Below the pieces are notes generated by a model. The model worked only from the letters and a program-made list of their open reading frames with translations, ran no database searches and was not told the origin of the DNA. Positions 36,587-49,060 of a DNA stretch of 64,000 nucleotides are shown here, piece after piece; position 1 is the first letter of the stretch; each line of letters opens with the position of its first letter. Source of the DNA: Parasponia andersonii (taxonomy: Eukaryota; Streptophyta; Magnoliopsida; Rosales; Cannabaceae); NCBI GenBank assembly GCA_002914805.1, contig JXTB01000033.1, positions 365,953 to 429,952 of the forward strand, read 5' to 3'. The position numbers were made by a program, and so were the translations under genes.

Positions 36587-37447
36587 TTTTTTGAGCAGTA
36601 CAAAAAATACACGACATAGAAAAAAGAGAGAAAAAATAAAAAGTAAAAATACAGAAACCATGGCAACAAATATCCTACAAAAAAAAAAGTGTTCTTTAGA
36701 GTAAGTACGAATGAGTTTTCTCTTTACATCTCTTCATCTTACGCCTCTTTCTAAGTTTTTCTTTGATTACCTTATGATCTAAGGCATAATATGACCAATA
36801 GGTCGTCAACGAAGATCAAGTTGTAATCAAGGTGAAATTATCTTCATATGTGTTCTCTCAAAAAAAAAAAAAATTAAAAGTTCTAGATTTCGTTTTGGTT
36901 CTACCAAGATCTAGGCGATTTAAGCCAAAAAATGGTTTACGATGAGGTATGGCCAAAGGGGAACTAGAATTTTTGCCATTTAAAAGTCATTATGCTGCCA
37001 AAATTATTCTAAAAAAATGCTACAAAATTTCAAATTTCGTTTTGGTTTCATTATGATCTAGGCTATTTAAGCCACAAAATGGGGTTTATAGTGAGGTATA
37101 GCCAAAGAGGAATTAAAGTTTTATTTTCTATGAGGTGTTATGCAAATTTCTTCGGAAAGAAAATTGGGTTTTAGTCTCGAGACTTAAAATCTTTTAAAAT
37201 TTGGGATTTTACTAAATTTAAATCCCTTTGACTCTACCCTAAATGAAGTTTAAAATATAAATGATTTTACGGTATTGACTAAAAAATAAAATATAAACGA
37301 CCGGTGGTTTATCTTTAATTCGTATGGATATGATGTGCACTTAAAAAAATATAAATAAAATCATGTTTATACAAAAGGATAACAAAGCCGTGAACATACC
37401 AAAAACTATAAACGGATTTGTGATTTAAAAGTTTTATATATGTATAA

Positions 37448-37471
37448 ATATATATGTCACAACATATATAT
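37448..37471. repeat. Hairpin in giant LTR
   Basis: ATATATATG and CATATATAT form perfect 9 bp arms around a 6-base TCACAA loop. The identical structure is at 59115-59138 in the 3' LTR, so it belongs to the LTR itself. Confidence 0.7.
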
Positions 37472-39424
37472 CCGTTAAGATATTAGAGTCCACAAAGTCA
37501 AGGCCCAATGATGTCTTTTGAAGGCAGTCCAGGAAATTAAACATAGTGGCCCAAAGTTTCATTTCAATAGTGGCCCAACAAGAATTCCCAAGACATCCAC
37601 AGGCCCATCAAAATTACCCGAAACAGTAAAACCATTTCTTAAGGCCCAACATACCAGAACCAAAAAATTATAGCATTGAGTCTATTAGATCCAAAGCTAA
37701 ATGTCAAGTACAACTTGGATTATGTATGTGTTTAAAACGTGAAATGACCAAATATAAGTAACCAATGAATCTTATAAGTGGTGATTCAGGTTAATGAAAT
37801 CATCCTTTATATTAATTGATGAAATGTTGCAAAAGAAGAGCAAGATCGGTACTCACCAAATATTGGAGCTATCAGTATCAAGCTACAAAGCCTGGCCCAA
37901 ATTAAATGCATAGAAATACTTTTCTACCTAAAAAGAATACAAGGCGGATAAGGGGTATATATAGAGGCTAATAGGGCGTAAGAAAAAAAACAATTAATTA
38001 ATCAAACACTTGGCAAGATATTGTCTATCAAATATTAGTTCAATTTTCAAGAAAATACCCATCAAACTTAAAAGATGAGAAAGTAAGAGATTTACTCACG
38101 GGATAACAGATTCTCTTTTATTCCACTTTCTTTAAATTAATTTTATTTTGATTTTCTTGAAAGACATTATTACTTTACCCTCTTTAAGTGAATTCTCAAA
38201 GTGCAGTGAACTCTCAAAGTGCAAATGCGACATATATTAGGCATGGAGTCTCAAAGTATGCTTAAGCTCTATTTTGAATTCAAATTCTAATCTTAACAGA
38301 GTTTCAAAATATGTCAAAATCGAAATTACCTCTCAAGAGCTCCGGGTCAATGGGTTTGAATCTGTAACAAACTCGAGAATTGTTTGGAAGTTTAGTTAAT
38401 GTCAAAATTGGGCTATTAACCAGTTAGTTGCATAAAACTTTGTTAACTGATGAATGGGCTCCTTCAAGTTACCTGAGCCCATAAAACGTGTCCCATTTAT
38501 TTACATTTGGCATAAAGCTTTATTTGTTACTAATGGATCAATTGTTTTTTTTTTTTTTGACCCAGCAAGTGATGAGAATAAGATAATCTACATTATTTAT
38601 TATTGGAACAAATATAACTTTTACCAATGATAAATTCTTAGATTAAAGCATTATCCCCGAAATCTCATTATTGAGATTCTTTTACTCCGAAAATTCAAAA
38701 CAACAAGTTTGAACACTTGATTCCTCTAAAAAGATACATAAGTAACTTAGTTGTAAAAATTAAGTACGGTTATAATTCTCAAATTGAGTCAATTTTTCCC
38801 AAAAGCCTTAAGAAATTCACTTAATTCCAAATCTAAACACAAGTCCTAGAATTCCACAAAAGGTCATTTACCTAACAATTTACGCACTCATAAAATTCTC
38901 TCAATTCCGTGACATGGTCATCAATCGGAATTTCTTAAAATCTAAAATGTTTGCTCTAAATTGCTCGACATAGTCATTCACTAAAATTTTCTATATTTGA
39001 GTTTAAAACTCTTGTAACTAAAAGTAGCTTGATCCCTTAATGAGGTATGTAGACAACTCAATTAATTCAATTGAGTATAGTTGTAATAAAAAATCATCCA
39101 AATTTCCACCAAGATACACAAGTAAATTAATGTCACTATAGTTGGAATCAAAAGGTTTTCCTTTGTACTAAAAGATTGTAATTAAGAGGTTATTTTTATA
39201 ACCTTGAATAAGTCGAACTTAAATTAATAAACTCTCGTGTTCTAAATTTGGCATGAGTGAATATATGTTACGTAATTTCTAAATTTTTACTCAACATCAT
39301 TTTTGTCACGTCCAATGGGACCCATTTTCCTTTCCATCTCCGATTATAGTGATAACTAATTTACTAATATGTTTAAATTAGTCAAATTTTATAGATTGAT
39401 TACGTGTGTTGCTTTGTAGAGAAA

Positions 39425-40418
39425 ATGGCACCACATGTCACTGTTTGTTTCTATAAGCTCCCTACAGTTAACACTGAACAAAGGCAAAGTTAACACTGAT
39501 CAGAGGCAAAAGAAGGAGCATTTTCGCATGACTTTCTCCATTAATGGGGCACCAATTTGTGACAAAGCCCTTAAGCAAATAGAGATTACCAAGACTCATC
39601 GATCCTTAAACACCTTAAAGGGAAAAGCTTCCAAAGGCTTGAAGAAAAGACAAGTAAGGTCTATCAAAAGGAGAGCTACTAAAGTTGTAGCAATTGTCAC
39701 TGAATTTCTACCAAAGGCTAAGAAGGTCTCCCGAGTAATTCCTAACAAGGTCACAAGATTGCTTCTACCAAGATTGCAAAGATAGAAGGCCAATGCCTAA
39801 ATCAAATTATGATTGGGACAATCCCAATTAACCTACCTACTATGGAGACTGTAATAGTCACCTTCATTGAGGAAGATAATACTACCTTAGTCGAAAGTAC
39901 TAAAACTGTTACTTCGCTAACAAATATTTTTGAAGGGGACTCAGTTGCATCCATAGATAAAATGGTCACACAATTCGATGAACGGGGAAAACTTCCTAAA
40001 ATGACCTTATGCAAAGCTACGAAGAAACCTAGAAGCCCAAGGCTTAGAATCCCTCGAGTAAGTTTATACTCCTTTTGGGGTACTAAAAAAAAAAACACAA
40101 TGACTGGATCTTCTTGGCAGGTTATCAGCCTAATAAGGAAGTTTCCTCCAGAGCAGTATTATCAGTAGTGTCAAATAGCGAGTTTACACCCTACATAGGG
40201 CCCACAACTCGTTCAAAGGCTCGACTAATGGATGAAATCCAAATTAGTAAGCCTCTTGAATGTTCCATAAGCCAAAAGAAAACCCTAGAGAAAGGCCCTT
40301 TTATTTTGCCTAACTAGGTTGATCAAGATGAAACTTCTTCTGAAGAGCTGGTTAATTAGTTTGCAGCATTGACAATAGATGACACTCAGTCAATAAATAT
40401 GCCAGTATTTGTTATCAG
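39425..40418 (+). pseudogene. ORF1 upstream of gag, giant element (disrupted)
   Basis: ATG at 39425 opens MAPHVTVCFYKLPTVNTEQR. A 22 bp tandem duplication (39467-39488 and 39489-39510) then throws the frame into a stop. The open frame resumes in the shifted register (FRMTFSINGAPICDKALKQI; basic stretch SKGLKKRQVRSIKRR, 39500-39785). Further blocks in other frames run to about 40418 (e.g. TPYIGPTTRSKARLMDEIQI at 40175-40235). The product is basic with no enzyme motif, as for the poorly understood ORF1 of Ogre-like elements. The nested element is inserted at its end. Confidence 0.6.
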
Positions 40419-41005
40419 TGTTAAGTTCATAATAATAGAGTTATCTAATACTAATGTGCCGTAAGTTTTGCTATGATCTTGTTTATATTAAGTTGTTTTA
40501 AGTGTTTTTCATATTGTTTCGATGTTTTGTTTGTTTATGTTGATAAGAGAATGAAATAAAGATATTTAATATAAAATAAGGTCAATTTGTGACTTACAAA
40601 TAGGTTTTTTAAATCATTAAGATCGAAGTTGAATCTGATACGGTCATAACGCAATAAAAATGAAACAATCGGAGCTAAAACAAAGAAATGGTGAATCTAG
40701 GAAACATAGACGCCAAACCAGCAGAATAGTGGTGCTGGAGTGACAAAAAGTGGTGCCGTAGCGCCAAGTCTCAAGAATTTTTGGTACTGCAGTACTAAAA
40801 ATGGTGCCACAGTACCATCTTATGCATTCTAGGTTAATAATTGATGGTTGGGATCAACTTTTTGACGATCCAAGGGTCCAGATTTGACTTACCTTAGATT
40901 TGCAAGAGCCTTCTCTTTAAAACTTTGCCTTTGCGGTTGACAGAGGCATATTAAGATAGAGAGAAAGGGATAGAGGTAGCCATAAAAGGAGAAGAAGAAG
41001 AGGAA

Positions 41006-41037
<32 letters not shown>

Positions 41038-42087
41038 TAAGCTCTAATACTTTATTTCTTGATTTCTTCCACAACATCAATAATATTCTTTGTTCCTATC
41101 ATTTTCTCTTCATTTTCTTGTGAGATTTTCTTTGTATTTTTAATATTTATAAAGTAGTGTAGTCGACAACAAATCTTTGAGGGTGGATTCAAGAGAGTAA
41201 GAATCAAGTTTGGAGGAAGAGATTGACAATCTTCATGAATACCTTCAAACTCTTCAAAGAGGGGTTTGTCTAAATTTTTTTTTTTTTGATACTTTGCATT
41301 TCTTGAATTCATTGTATTAAAATATTATTGTTCTCAATTTATATTATGAACTCAATTTCTTTTTGTCTAGTTTTACTATATGAGCCAACTCAATATTTTG
41401 TATTTGCTTATTTCTCTTCTTTCATCAATAGAATCCATTGTTGAGTTATTTGTTTTATCTTATGCTTATTGCTTCTATTTAATTGATTACTAAATAGATT
41501 ATTGAGTAAAACTTTTATGAACTTGGAAATGAGAATTTAGGTTTGAACATAGGTAGAACAACATAAGATTACCTAGTTTGAGGTAAGTTTGCATAGGATA
41601 GGAATATACTTATGTGACTTGTGCAACCTTTGTGTGAGAATAACTAAACTTAATGAATCTAATCAATTTATGTTAAGAGTAACATATTAGATTATCTAGG
41701 TATTTTCACTTATGTTTTGTAAAAGAGTTTGTAAATACATTTGAATTCTTGGTTGACGGCTCTAGTGGATTAATTAATGTAAGAAGGAAATTGAGAAATT
41801 GTGTATTTAAAGGAAGGTTGAAGATTTAGTAAATCTAGATATTTTTCTTATTGCTTAATTTCATTTATTTTGCATGCTAGTTTAGTTGTTTTGTTTTATT
41901 TCTTCAAAATCTTTATTTCGGTTATTTGGATAAAGTTAGGATTGACCAATTTTAATACTTAGCTTAGATTCGATAATTAATCCTCGTAGGTTCGACACTT
42001 TAACTCCTAAATCTATATTATTTGTGACCGTGTGCATTTGCACGGGAGTGTGTGAGTATAATTTATAGTTGCACATTCTAACCAACA
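40419..42087 (+). repeat. LTR A of the nested Athila-like element
   Basis: 1.67 kb, TG..CA. Contains repeated TGGTGCCRYAGYRCCA words (about 40726-40830) and a GAA/GAG-rich microsatellite (about 40987-41037) that is much shorter in LTR B (47197-47217). Confidence 0.82.
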
Positions 42088-42224
42088 AGTTTTTGTACCA
42101 TTACTGGGGATTGAAACACTATTTATTTGTTAATATTAATACCAATCAATTCCAATTTTACTTCAAACTTTTCTTTTTTGACTTTTTTTTGTTTTGTTTA
42201 TGAAGTTCACGATGCTTGCTAAGG

Positions 42225-42570
42225 TAAGATTTCACCAAAGCCTCACAGTTTTTTCCCAACATGGCTCGGATCCTTTACACATGGCTTGGAAATGATTCAA
42301 GATAAGGCTTAGTAGAGAACTCGACCATGACTTACCCAAGTGGTATCAACTCCAAGTGTTTATGAAGGGTTTGAATCCTACAAGTAGAAGTTGGGTTGAA
42401 GATAGATATGACTTCACAATTTGTAAAGAGAGACCCGAAGATGAAGCCTATCAAATGATGGAGGATATGGCAAAGTTTAATTAGGAATGTTTTTATTTTG
42501 AAGAGTTTTCAAGGGAACTTGAAGAAGAAGAACAACAAGACATGTTGGTGGATAAGGAAGTCTAAGAGAC
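42225..42570 (+). pseudogene. gag fragment of the nested element
   Basis: A plus-frame reading gives SRELDHDLPKWYQLQVFMKG, then LNPTSRSWVEDRYDF and EDEAYQMMEDMAKFN-stop. This matches the end of an Athila-type Gag (..GIPRWLQVHTFYNGL..DEAYNLLEEMA..). It continues acidic (EEFSRELEEEEQQDMLVDKE) to about 42563. No pol domain follows before LTR B. Confidence 0.6.
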
Positions 42571-44333
42571 TAATGATTTGACCGTAGCATTGGTCTATAT
42601 GAGTATACCACCGATGGAGTCTTGTTTGCCATTATAGCTACCATCTCAATACTACACTTTCTACAAGCTTGAACCGAAGGTAAAGTTTCCCTTTGAAGCT
42701 TATTATTTGAAATCAAGCCATTTTGGATTTATGAGCAACAATTATCTACATCTGGTCAAGCTTGAAGACCATTGCAACAAATACCCATTTGTGGTGGTAT
42801 ATGCCACACTTTATGGGCGACAACTGCTTTTTGATGAGAGTTCACTTGTGTCAAGCCGAAGATGATAACTCAAGCACTTATTGGGAAGTAACCCAAGTGC
42901 TTACTTTTTCATGTTCGTGTGTTATTTTTTCATCCTCATGTCTAGTACAATCTAATGAGTTGGTGCCATTTCAAGGAGATTATGCTTTATAGCTATGTGC
43001 CAATGAGAGGAGTATCCCTAAACTCATTCTTTTGTTCTTTAATTTTCTTATATTTTGTATGCAAAGTTTGAGGAAGGGAGTAAACCTTGTTGGATTGTGC
43101 TTGTGCTAGTTTGTTTATTATTATGTGTTTATTTTCCTAGTTATATGATTATGTGTTTGAATAAATAGAGGTATTTTGTGCTTTCTTTGATGATTACCAT
43201 GTTCCAATGATAAGAACTTCGGGCCAACTTGGTGCATAACTTGTTGAAAACTGTAGATATTTGCTTAGTCATATGGATAATTCTTGTGTTAGTTCTATTT
43301 TAATTATGAAAATTTATATTGAGCACAATACCTTGAATCTTTGATTTGTGTATGAATCTAGAGAATATTTATATGAATATGATATTTTGTTATCTCACAA
43401 GTACTAGAATTTTCTTGATAATCTATCAAGGTGAAATCCTAGATAGCATTTCACTAAGAAATTGATTTAGGTAATCTTTGGACCATTTGAGCTTTTCAAG
43501 CTAACTATTGATACATTTTATCCCTAGTACACTCATTTTGAGCATGGTAAAGCCTTTTCTATTTCAACCACACATATAGTATCTTAACCTAAAATAATAT
43601 CATTCAACTTTCACCCATTGAGCATATTGATTGTTCTTATTGAATCATTTTAAGATACACTATGCTATTAGGAAGATAAGTGGAGTAATACTATATAAAA
43701 AAAAACAAAGCAAAAAAAAAAAAAGGGTGTTACACACTTATTCATGAAAAAAATAAGATTTGGGACGTGCAACTTAAAAAAAAAAGTGTTTGGCTATGTG
43801 TTAATGGAAGAAAAAGAAATTTTGATTTTATTGACGTGTTACTTAGTGTATGAAAGAATAACTCCACATGAGTCCTAGAGTTAATGTGCTTAAAAGTAAT
43901 TTGAGTTACCTTATCCAAAATATCATACATTCACTTAACCCCACATTACAATCTTAATAAAGACCTTTTGATCCTTGGTGTTATGTTTATCTATATTAGT
44001 AGAGGTGAATTTGAAAAAGCAAACTTATGGAACACAATTGTTACCTTTGAGATTTTGTGCTTAATATATGTTTGTATAAACTTATCTGGATTTCACACAA
44101 TGATAGGAGAAAGGCACACATACACATGTGAAAAATCCAATTTGAAATGGGTCATGCTTTTGAGTTATTCTTAATACCTAGCCAATATTTTTACTTTTTT
44201 AAGTTATGTTATTATGTGAGTATTGAGGAACCAATCAGAAATCATCAGTGTCAGTTTAGTATCTCTTATGTGTTTTTAAGTATTTTTCTTTTTCTTTTAC
44301 TCGAGGACTAGCAAAATCTTAAGTTTGGGGGTA
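42571..44333 (+). other. Nested element 3' internal region
   Basis: No pol domains. Short frames such as KYPFVVVYATLYGRQLLFDE (about 42780-42840) have no secure match. The region ends in the polypurine tract AAGTTTGGGGGTA (44321-44333). Confidence 0.5.
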
Positions 44334-47300
44334 TGTTAAGTCCATAATAATAGAGTTATCTAATACTAATATGCCTTAAGTTTTTCTATGTTCTAGTTTA
44401 TATTAAGTTGTTTTAAGCGTTTTTCTTATTATTTTGATGTTTTGTTTATTTATGTTGATTAGAAAATGAAACAAAAGAATTTGATGCAAAATGAGATGAA
44501 TTTGTTACTTATAAATGGGTTTTTTAATGATTAAGATCAAAGTTGAATCCGATACGGTCGTAATGCGATGAAAATGAGGCAAATTGGAGCTAAAACGAAG
44601 AAATAGCGCACCCAAGAAACTGAGATGCCAAACCAGCAGAATAGTGGTACTAGTGTCACGACCAAAAATTTAAGGTTGTGACTTTTAGTAATTTTAAGTG
44701 AAAATATTGATGAATAGTAGTTTCTAAAATTTTAGGAAAATTTAAGTACTTGAAATTTAAGTTTAGTCCTCAAAAGTAAGTAAATTACGAAATTGGACAA
44801 ATTTAAAAAAATCAGGATTCTATCTACCAGTTTTAAATTTGTAGAAAATTTTTCATTTTTAAGATGATGGAAAATCCTAATTAACTAGTTTTAAAACTTT
44901 TATTAATTCATGAAGTTTATTGAAATAGTTCAAATTAAAATCCTAGGACTAATGCTCAAATGATTTACATAAAATCATTTTATTTTCTAAGTACTCAATT
45001 TAATAAAAAATCATCCTCATACATCTACTCAATAAATATTTCATTATTGGCTAAATAAATTTAACTTAGGAAAGAAAAATTGACACCGAGTACAAACCAA
45101 CCAATGAAGAAGATTGGAACTGCAAGCATCTGCCAAAAATGCTTGCCAAGCAACCAGAATAATTACCACAAAATAGGTCGATACCTGAGATGAGAGGAAG
45201 TAGGGGCTGAGCACGTAAATACTCAGTAGAAATTCAATTACCTTTTTAAATGGATGTAATTTTTATCAAACCTGCATGGTTAATGCCTTTTCTAAAATTC
45301 ATTTACAAACCAAATTTATAAACAAGTGGTATCCAGAATAATCACATATTAAAAACCAAAGTCAAAAATCGCAAGATTGTACATATCATAAATCAACCCA
45401 TCCCATGAGCTCATACCCTCACATCACGAACTAGAGTAACTTGTACTACGTGTACTAAGTACTCTTTGCCTGATATCTATCCCAAAAAAAACGGAGGGAC
45501 ACCCATGTGTCTAAGCCTACCGAACCGGAGGGGTAACTGAATGCCTACACCTACCGAATGGGGATAATCAGAAAAAAAAAACCCTGCGCGGGTTTACGGG
45601 CTCTCACCGAAGGCGGGTGTACTAGTCCGCCTACTACAACAATGCGATGCCTAAGATGTATCTCATGTGTGATCCTATGGTATGTACAATATGCAACAAA
45701 ATATGTATAATAACCATACAATATATAATCAAGCAATGCTTTAAAATTCAACTTGGCATTATTCTGGGATTAACTATACATGGGCAACACACCGCTGTTT
45801 TACCCCATGGTCATAATATAAAAATATGTATAAAATTCATACAGTCCAATCTCAGTATAATTCAATAATTTTCAGAAATTTATCAGAATATCATTTTATT
45901 CATGATTTTTCACAAAAATAGATATAATGAAAATTTTTAAATTAAACATGTAAAAAATCTGGTAATTAAATCCCTACCTCAATCGAGCATCCAAATAGAG
46001 TTACGGGGCTATGGAGAAAGTTTGGTGTCGTTTGGAGGTCCGGGTGTCGTTTTCGAACCTTTTGATTGATAAGTTGAAAACTCGATTTTCATTCAGAGCA
46101 TCAGATTGTGAAACGAACTTTACCACTGGATTCAGAACACCCAAAAACCCTAGGTTAGACATATGATTTGTCCAATTTGGATAAGGACCCCACGACACGC
46201 AAATAGAGACGATCTAAGCTATTCGATTTAGCTTTTCGGGCCCGTCACCAAATATAGGCTATATATATATATATATATCAAAATTCTTGTTTTAACGAGT
46301 ACATCACAAATATAAAGTTTATTTTATGATTTAACGGTCGGATTGTAAAAATTAAATATAAAACTAAAATAGCTCAAAATTAACAAAAATGGAAAAATTT
46401 AATCCGAGTAATATGGAGTCTAGATATATATACTATGTTTAAAATCGTGACGAGACAAGTTGAACCCAACTGGTTTCACGGTGAAATGTTGCTGGAATCG
46501 GCGCCGGCGAGCTTCGGAAGCCGCAATGTTTTTCGGCTATTTTCGGCGAACGGCGAGCTTTTAGGCAGTGGGACCTGCGGTGCAGTGATCGTCCAGAGCT
46601 GGGCTCTCTTCGCCGACCGGTAACGGCCTTCGTCGACGTCGGGAAGGGCTTCGTCGGAGCAATGCCGGAAAATCGGCGTTTTTCGCTGTGATTGGGAGAG
46701 AGAGCCGAAAGAGACTCGGGAGAGGAGAGAGAGAGTTTGAACTGAAATTCAGCTTGGCCACACGTCCAAGCTTAAATGGGCAAAAATTCTTTGCTCATAA
46801 ATCCCTCACTCGAGAATTTTCTCATTTTAGTCCATAGTATTGCACTTTAGTCCTTGATTATCAAAAATCACCTCAGTTTAATCCAAATTCGATTTTTTTT
46901 AAATGGTCAAAAGACCAAAACACCCTAAAAAAACAAACAGGTTTTATAGCTAAGGTGCCAAAAAATGGTACCGTAGCACTAAGTCTCGGAAATTTTTGGC
47001 ACCACAGTGCCAAAAATGGTGCGCGGCGCCACCGTCTGCATCTTAGGTCAATAATTGATGGCCGAGATCAACTTTTTGATGATCTAATGGTCCAAATTTG
47101 ACCTACCTTAGGTTTGTACGAGCCTTCTCTTTAAAACCCTATCTCAGGAGTTGAAAGAGGCATGTTGGGATGGAGAGAGAAGGATGGAGACAACCATGGA
47201 AGGAGAAGAAGAAGATAAGTTCCAATACTCCATTTCTTGATTTCTTCCACAACATCAACAACATTCTTTGTTCATATCATTTTTTCTTCATTTTCTTGTG

Positions 47301-48158
47301 AGGTTTTCTTTGTATTTTTCATATTTAGAAAGTAGTGTAGTTGAGAGCAAATTTTTGAGGGAGGATTCAAGAGAGTAAGAACTAAGTTTAGAGGAGGAGA
47401 TTGACAACCTCCATGAACACCTTCAAGCTCTTTAAAGAGAGATTATTCTAAATTTATATTATGAACTAAATTCCTTTTTGTCTTATTTTACTATGTGAAC
47501 CAACTTAATATTTTGTATTTCCTTATTTCTCTTCTTTCATTAATAGAATCCATTATTGAGTTATTTGTTTTATCATATGCTTATTACTTCAATTTAATTG
47601 ATCACTAAATAGATTGTTGAGTGAAACTTTTATGAACTTAGAAATGAGAATTTAGGTTTGAACATAGGTAGAACAATATAAAATTACCTACTTTAGGGTA
47701 AGTTTGCAGAGGATAGAATTATACCTATGTGACTTGTGCAATCTTTGTATGAGAATAACTAAACTTAATGAATCTAGTTAATCTATGTTACGAGTAACAT
47801 ATTTAGATTGTCTAGATATTTTCACTTATATCTTGTAAAGGAGTTTTTGAATATATTTGAATTCTTGGTTGACAATTCTAGTGGATTAATTAATGTAAGA
47901 GAGAAATTAAGAAATTGTGTATTTAAAGGAAGGATGAGGAATTAGTAATTTTAGACATTTTTCTTATTGCTTACTTTCACTTATTTTGCATGCTAGTTTA
48001 GTTGTTTTGTTTTATTTCTTCAGAATCTTTATTTTGATTGTTTGAATAAAGTTAGGATTGATCAATTTTAATACTTAGATTAGACTTGGTAGTCAATCCT
48101 CATAGGTTCGACACTCTAACTCCTAAACCTATATTACTTGTGACCGTGTGCACTTGCC
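44334..48158 (+). repeat. LTR B of the nested element, split by a solo LTR
   Basis: Left part 44334-44653 and right part 46949-48158 together match LTR A continuously. The break falls exactly at LTR A's GCTGG (left copy ACTAG, right copy GCTAA). The 3' end stops at ..GTGTGCACTTGC, short of LTR A's end, and outer-element gag sequence resumes directly. Confidence 0.82.
44654..46948 (-). mobile_element. Solo LTR (2.3 kb), minus orientation, chromovirus-like ends
   Basis: The insertion is defined precisely by comparing LTR A with split LTR B; flanks ACTAG (44649-44653) and GCTAA (46949-46953) are decayed copies of a 5 bp GCTGG/GCTAG target. Read on the minus strand it ends ..GGTCGTGACA, a common 3' terminus of plant Ty3/Gypsy chromovirus LTRs. 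No internal coding domains or second LTR are present, so it is a solo LTR from unequal recombination. The GC-rich part (46490-46700) is probably its R/U5 region; short frames there are not genes. Confidence 0.68.
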
Positions 48159-48159
48159 G

Positions 48160-49060
48160 ACATGATAGGTGTTAAGGAACAACTCCAAGAAATTCAGAAG
48201 ATATTGGCAGAAAAAGAAGTGGAAGTTGCACATCTTTCTGTGGAGCTAGCTAAACAAGCTAGTATAAATGCGCAAAGGCAAAAGCGACAGAGATGGAACA
48301 TATGCTAACTATGTCACATGATTCAACCTCAACACCTTCGACACGATCAGATTTAAAGGTCTTAATCATGGAGTGTATTCAAGAATACCAAACATCTATG
48401 AGTATGCCTGTCTTGGGATATCATAAACCTTATCCAGCATATTATGATCAAGTCCATTTTCCACCTAATTACACAAGGAAAAACTTTGAAAAGTTTGATG
48501 GAATTGATGGTTCCTTACATGTACATTTGGCATACTTTACATCTGCATGTGGAGAATCAGCTCGGTCAATTCGGTTAGATGCATTGCTTTCTAGGCAATT
48601 TGTCCAATCTCTTAAGGGAGCAGCATTCACATGGTATACTTAGCTCGTGCTAAAATTAATAACCACTTAGTATGATATACAAAAAGCTTTCTTAGCTCAA
48701 TTTGTCAATTCAAGGAAAAAAGTTACTATTCATAACTTAGTGGAAAGCAAGCGAGGCCCAATTGAAAGTACAAATGCATTCATTACTAGGTAAAGGAATT
48801 TGAATCTTAGGTGCTCAGAAATATTGACCAAACAAGTTGTAGTCTCAATGTGTGGAAGAAACCTCAATCACGAGGTCGCTACTTTTATAGCATAATAGAG
48901 CCTAAGACATTCAATGACCTCGTCTCAAAGGCAAGCAGTCTAGAAATACAAATTTCTCAACAAAAATATGCTAGTTAAAAATCTCAAGTGGATAATAAGA
49001 AGATCAAAAATAAAAAGACCTTGAAGAAAGGCGAGTCAATGGCGACTTTCGCGAATATTT
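48160..49060 (+). pseudogene. gag of the giant element
   Basis: A predicted helical leader (GVKEQLQEIQKILAEKEVEV, 48170-48235) leads to a Pro/Tyr-rich linker, then the Retrotrans_gag core: NFEKFDGIDGSLHVHLAYFT, then LSRQFVQSLKGAAFTWYT (48480-48642). After a stop come IQKAFLAQFVNSRKKVTIHN and STNAFITR-stop-RNLNLRCSE (48675-48815). This QSLKGAAFTWY..AFLAQF block is characteristic of plant Tat/Ogre-type Gag. Several stops. Confidence 0.85.

Larger units (their letters stand above)
36311..39296 (+). repeat. 5' LTR of the giant element (contains assembly gap)
   Basis: Aligned with 58079-60974 from ..TTGAAACAAAAATAATAA to ..TTTTTACTCAACA; the first TG has become TC. It contains the 64-N gap, two ~90 bp internal repeat units (36888-36975 and 37025-37115) and a 24-base hairpin-forming stretch (37448-37471). 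The TATA region found in the 3' LTR falls inside the N gap here. Confidence 0.86.
40419..48158 (+). mobile_element. Nested Athila-like Ty3/Gypsy element
   Basis: LTR A (40419-42087) and LTR B (44334-44653 plus 46949-48158) are direct repeats starting TGTTAAGTYCATAATAATAG. Downstream of LTR A, AGTTTTTGTACCATTACTGG is a mutated Athila-type primer-binding site (standard TTGGCGCCGTTGCCGGGGA). LTR B is preceded by the Athila-style CTCGAGGACTAGC..AAGTTTGGGGGTA polypurine region. The interior is only 2.25 kb and carries a gag fragment, so it is a non-autonomous or deleted copy. LTR B lacks the last ~70 bp present in LTR A, and no target duplication is visible, so its right end is truncated. Confidence 0.8.

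Noticed and set aside
46435..46761. GC-rich short frames as a host gene exon
   Set aside because: They fall inside the solo LTR defined by comparison with the sister Athila LTR.
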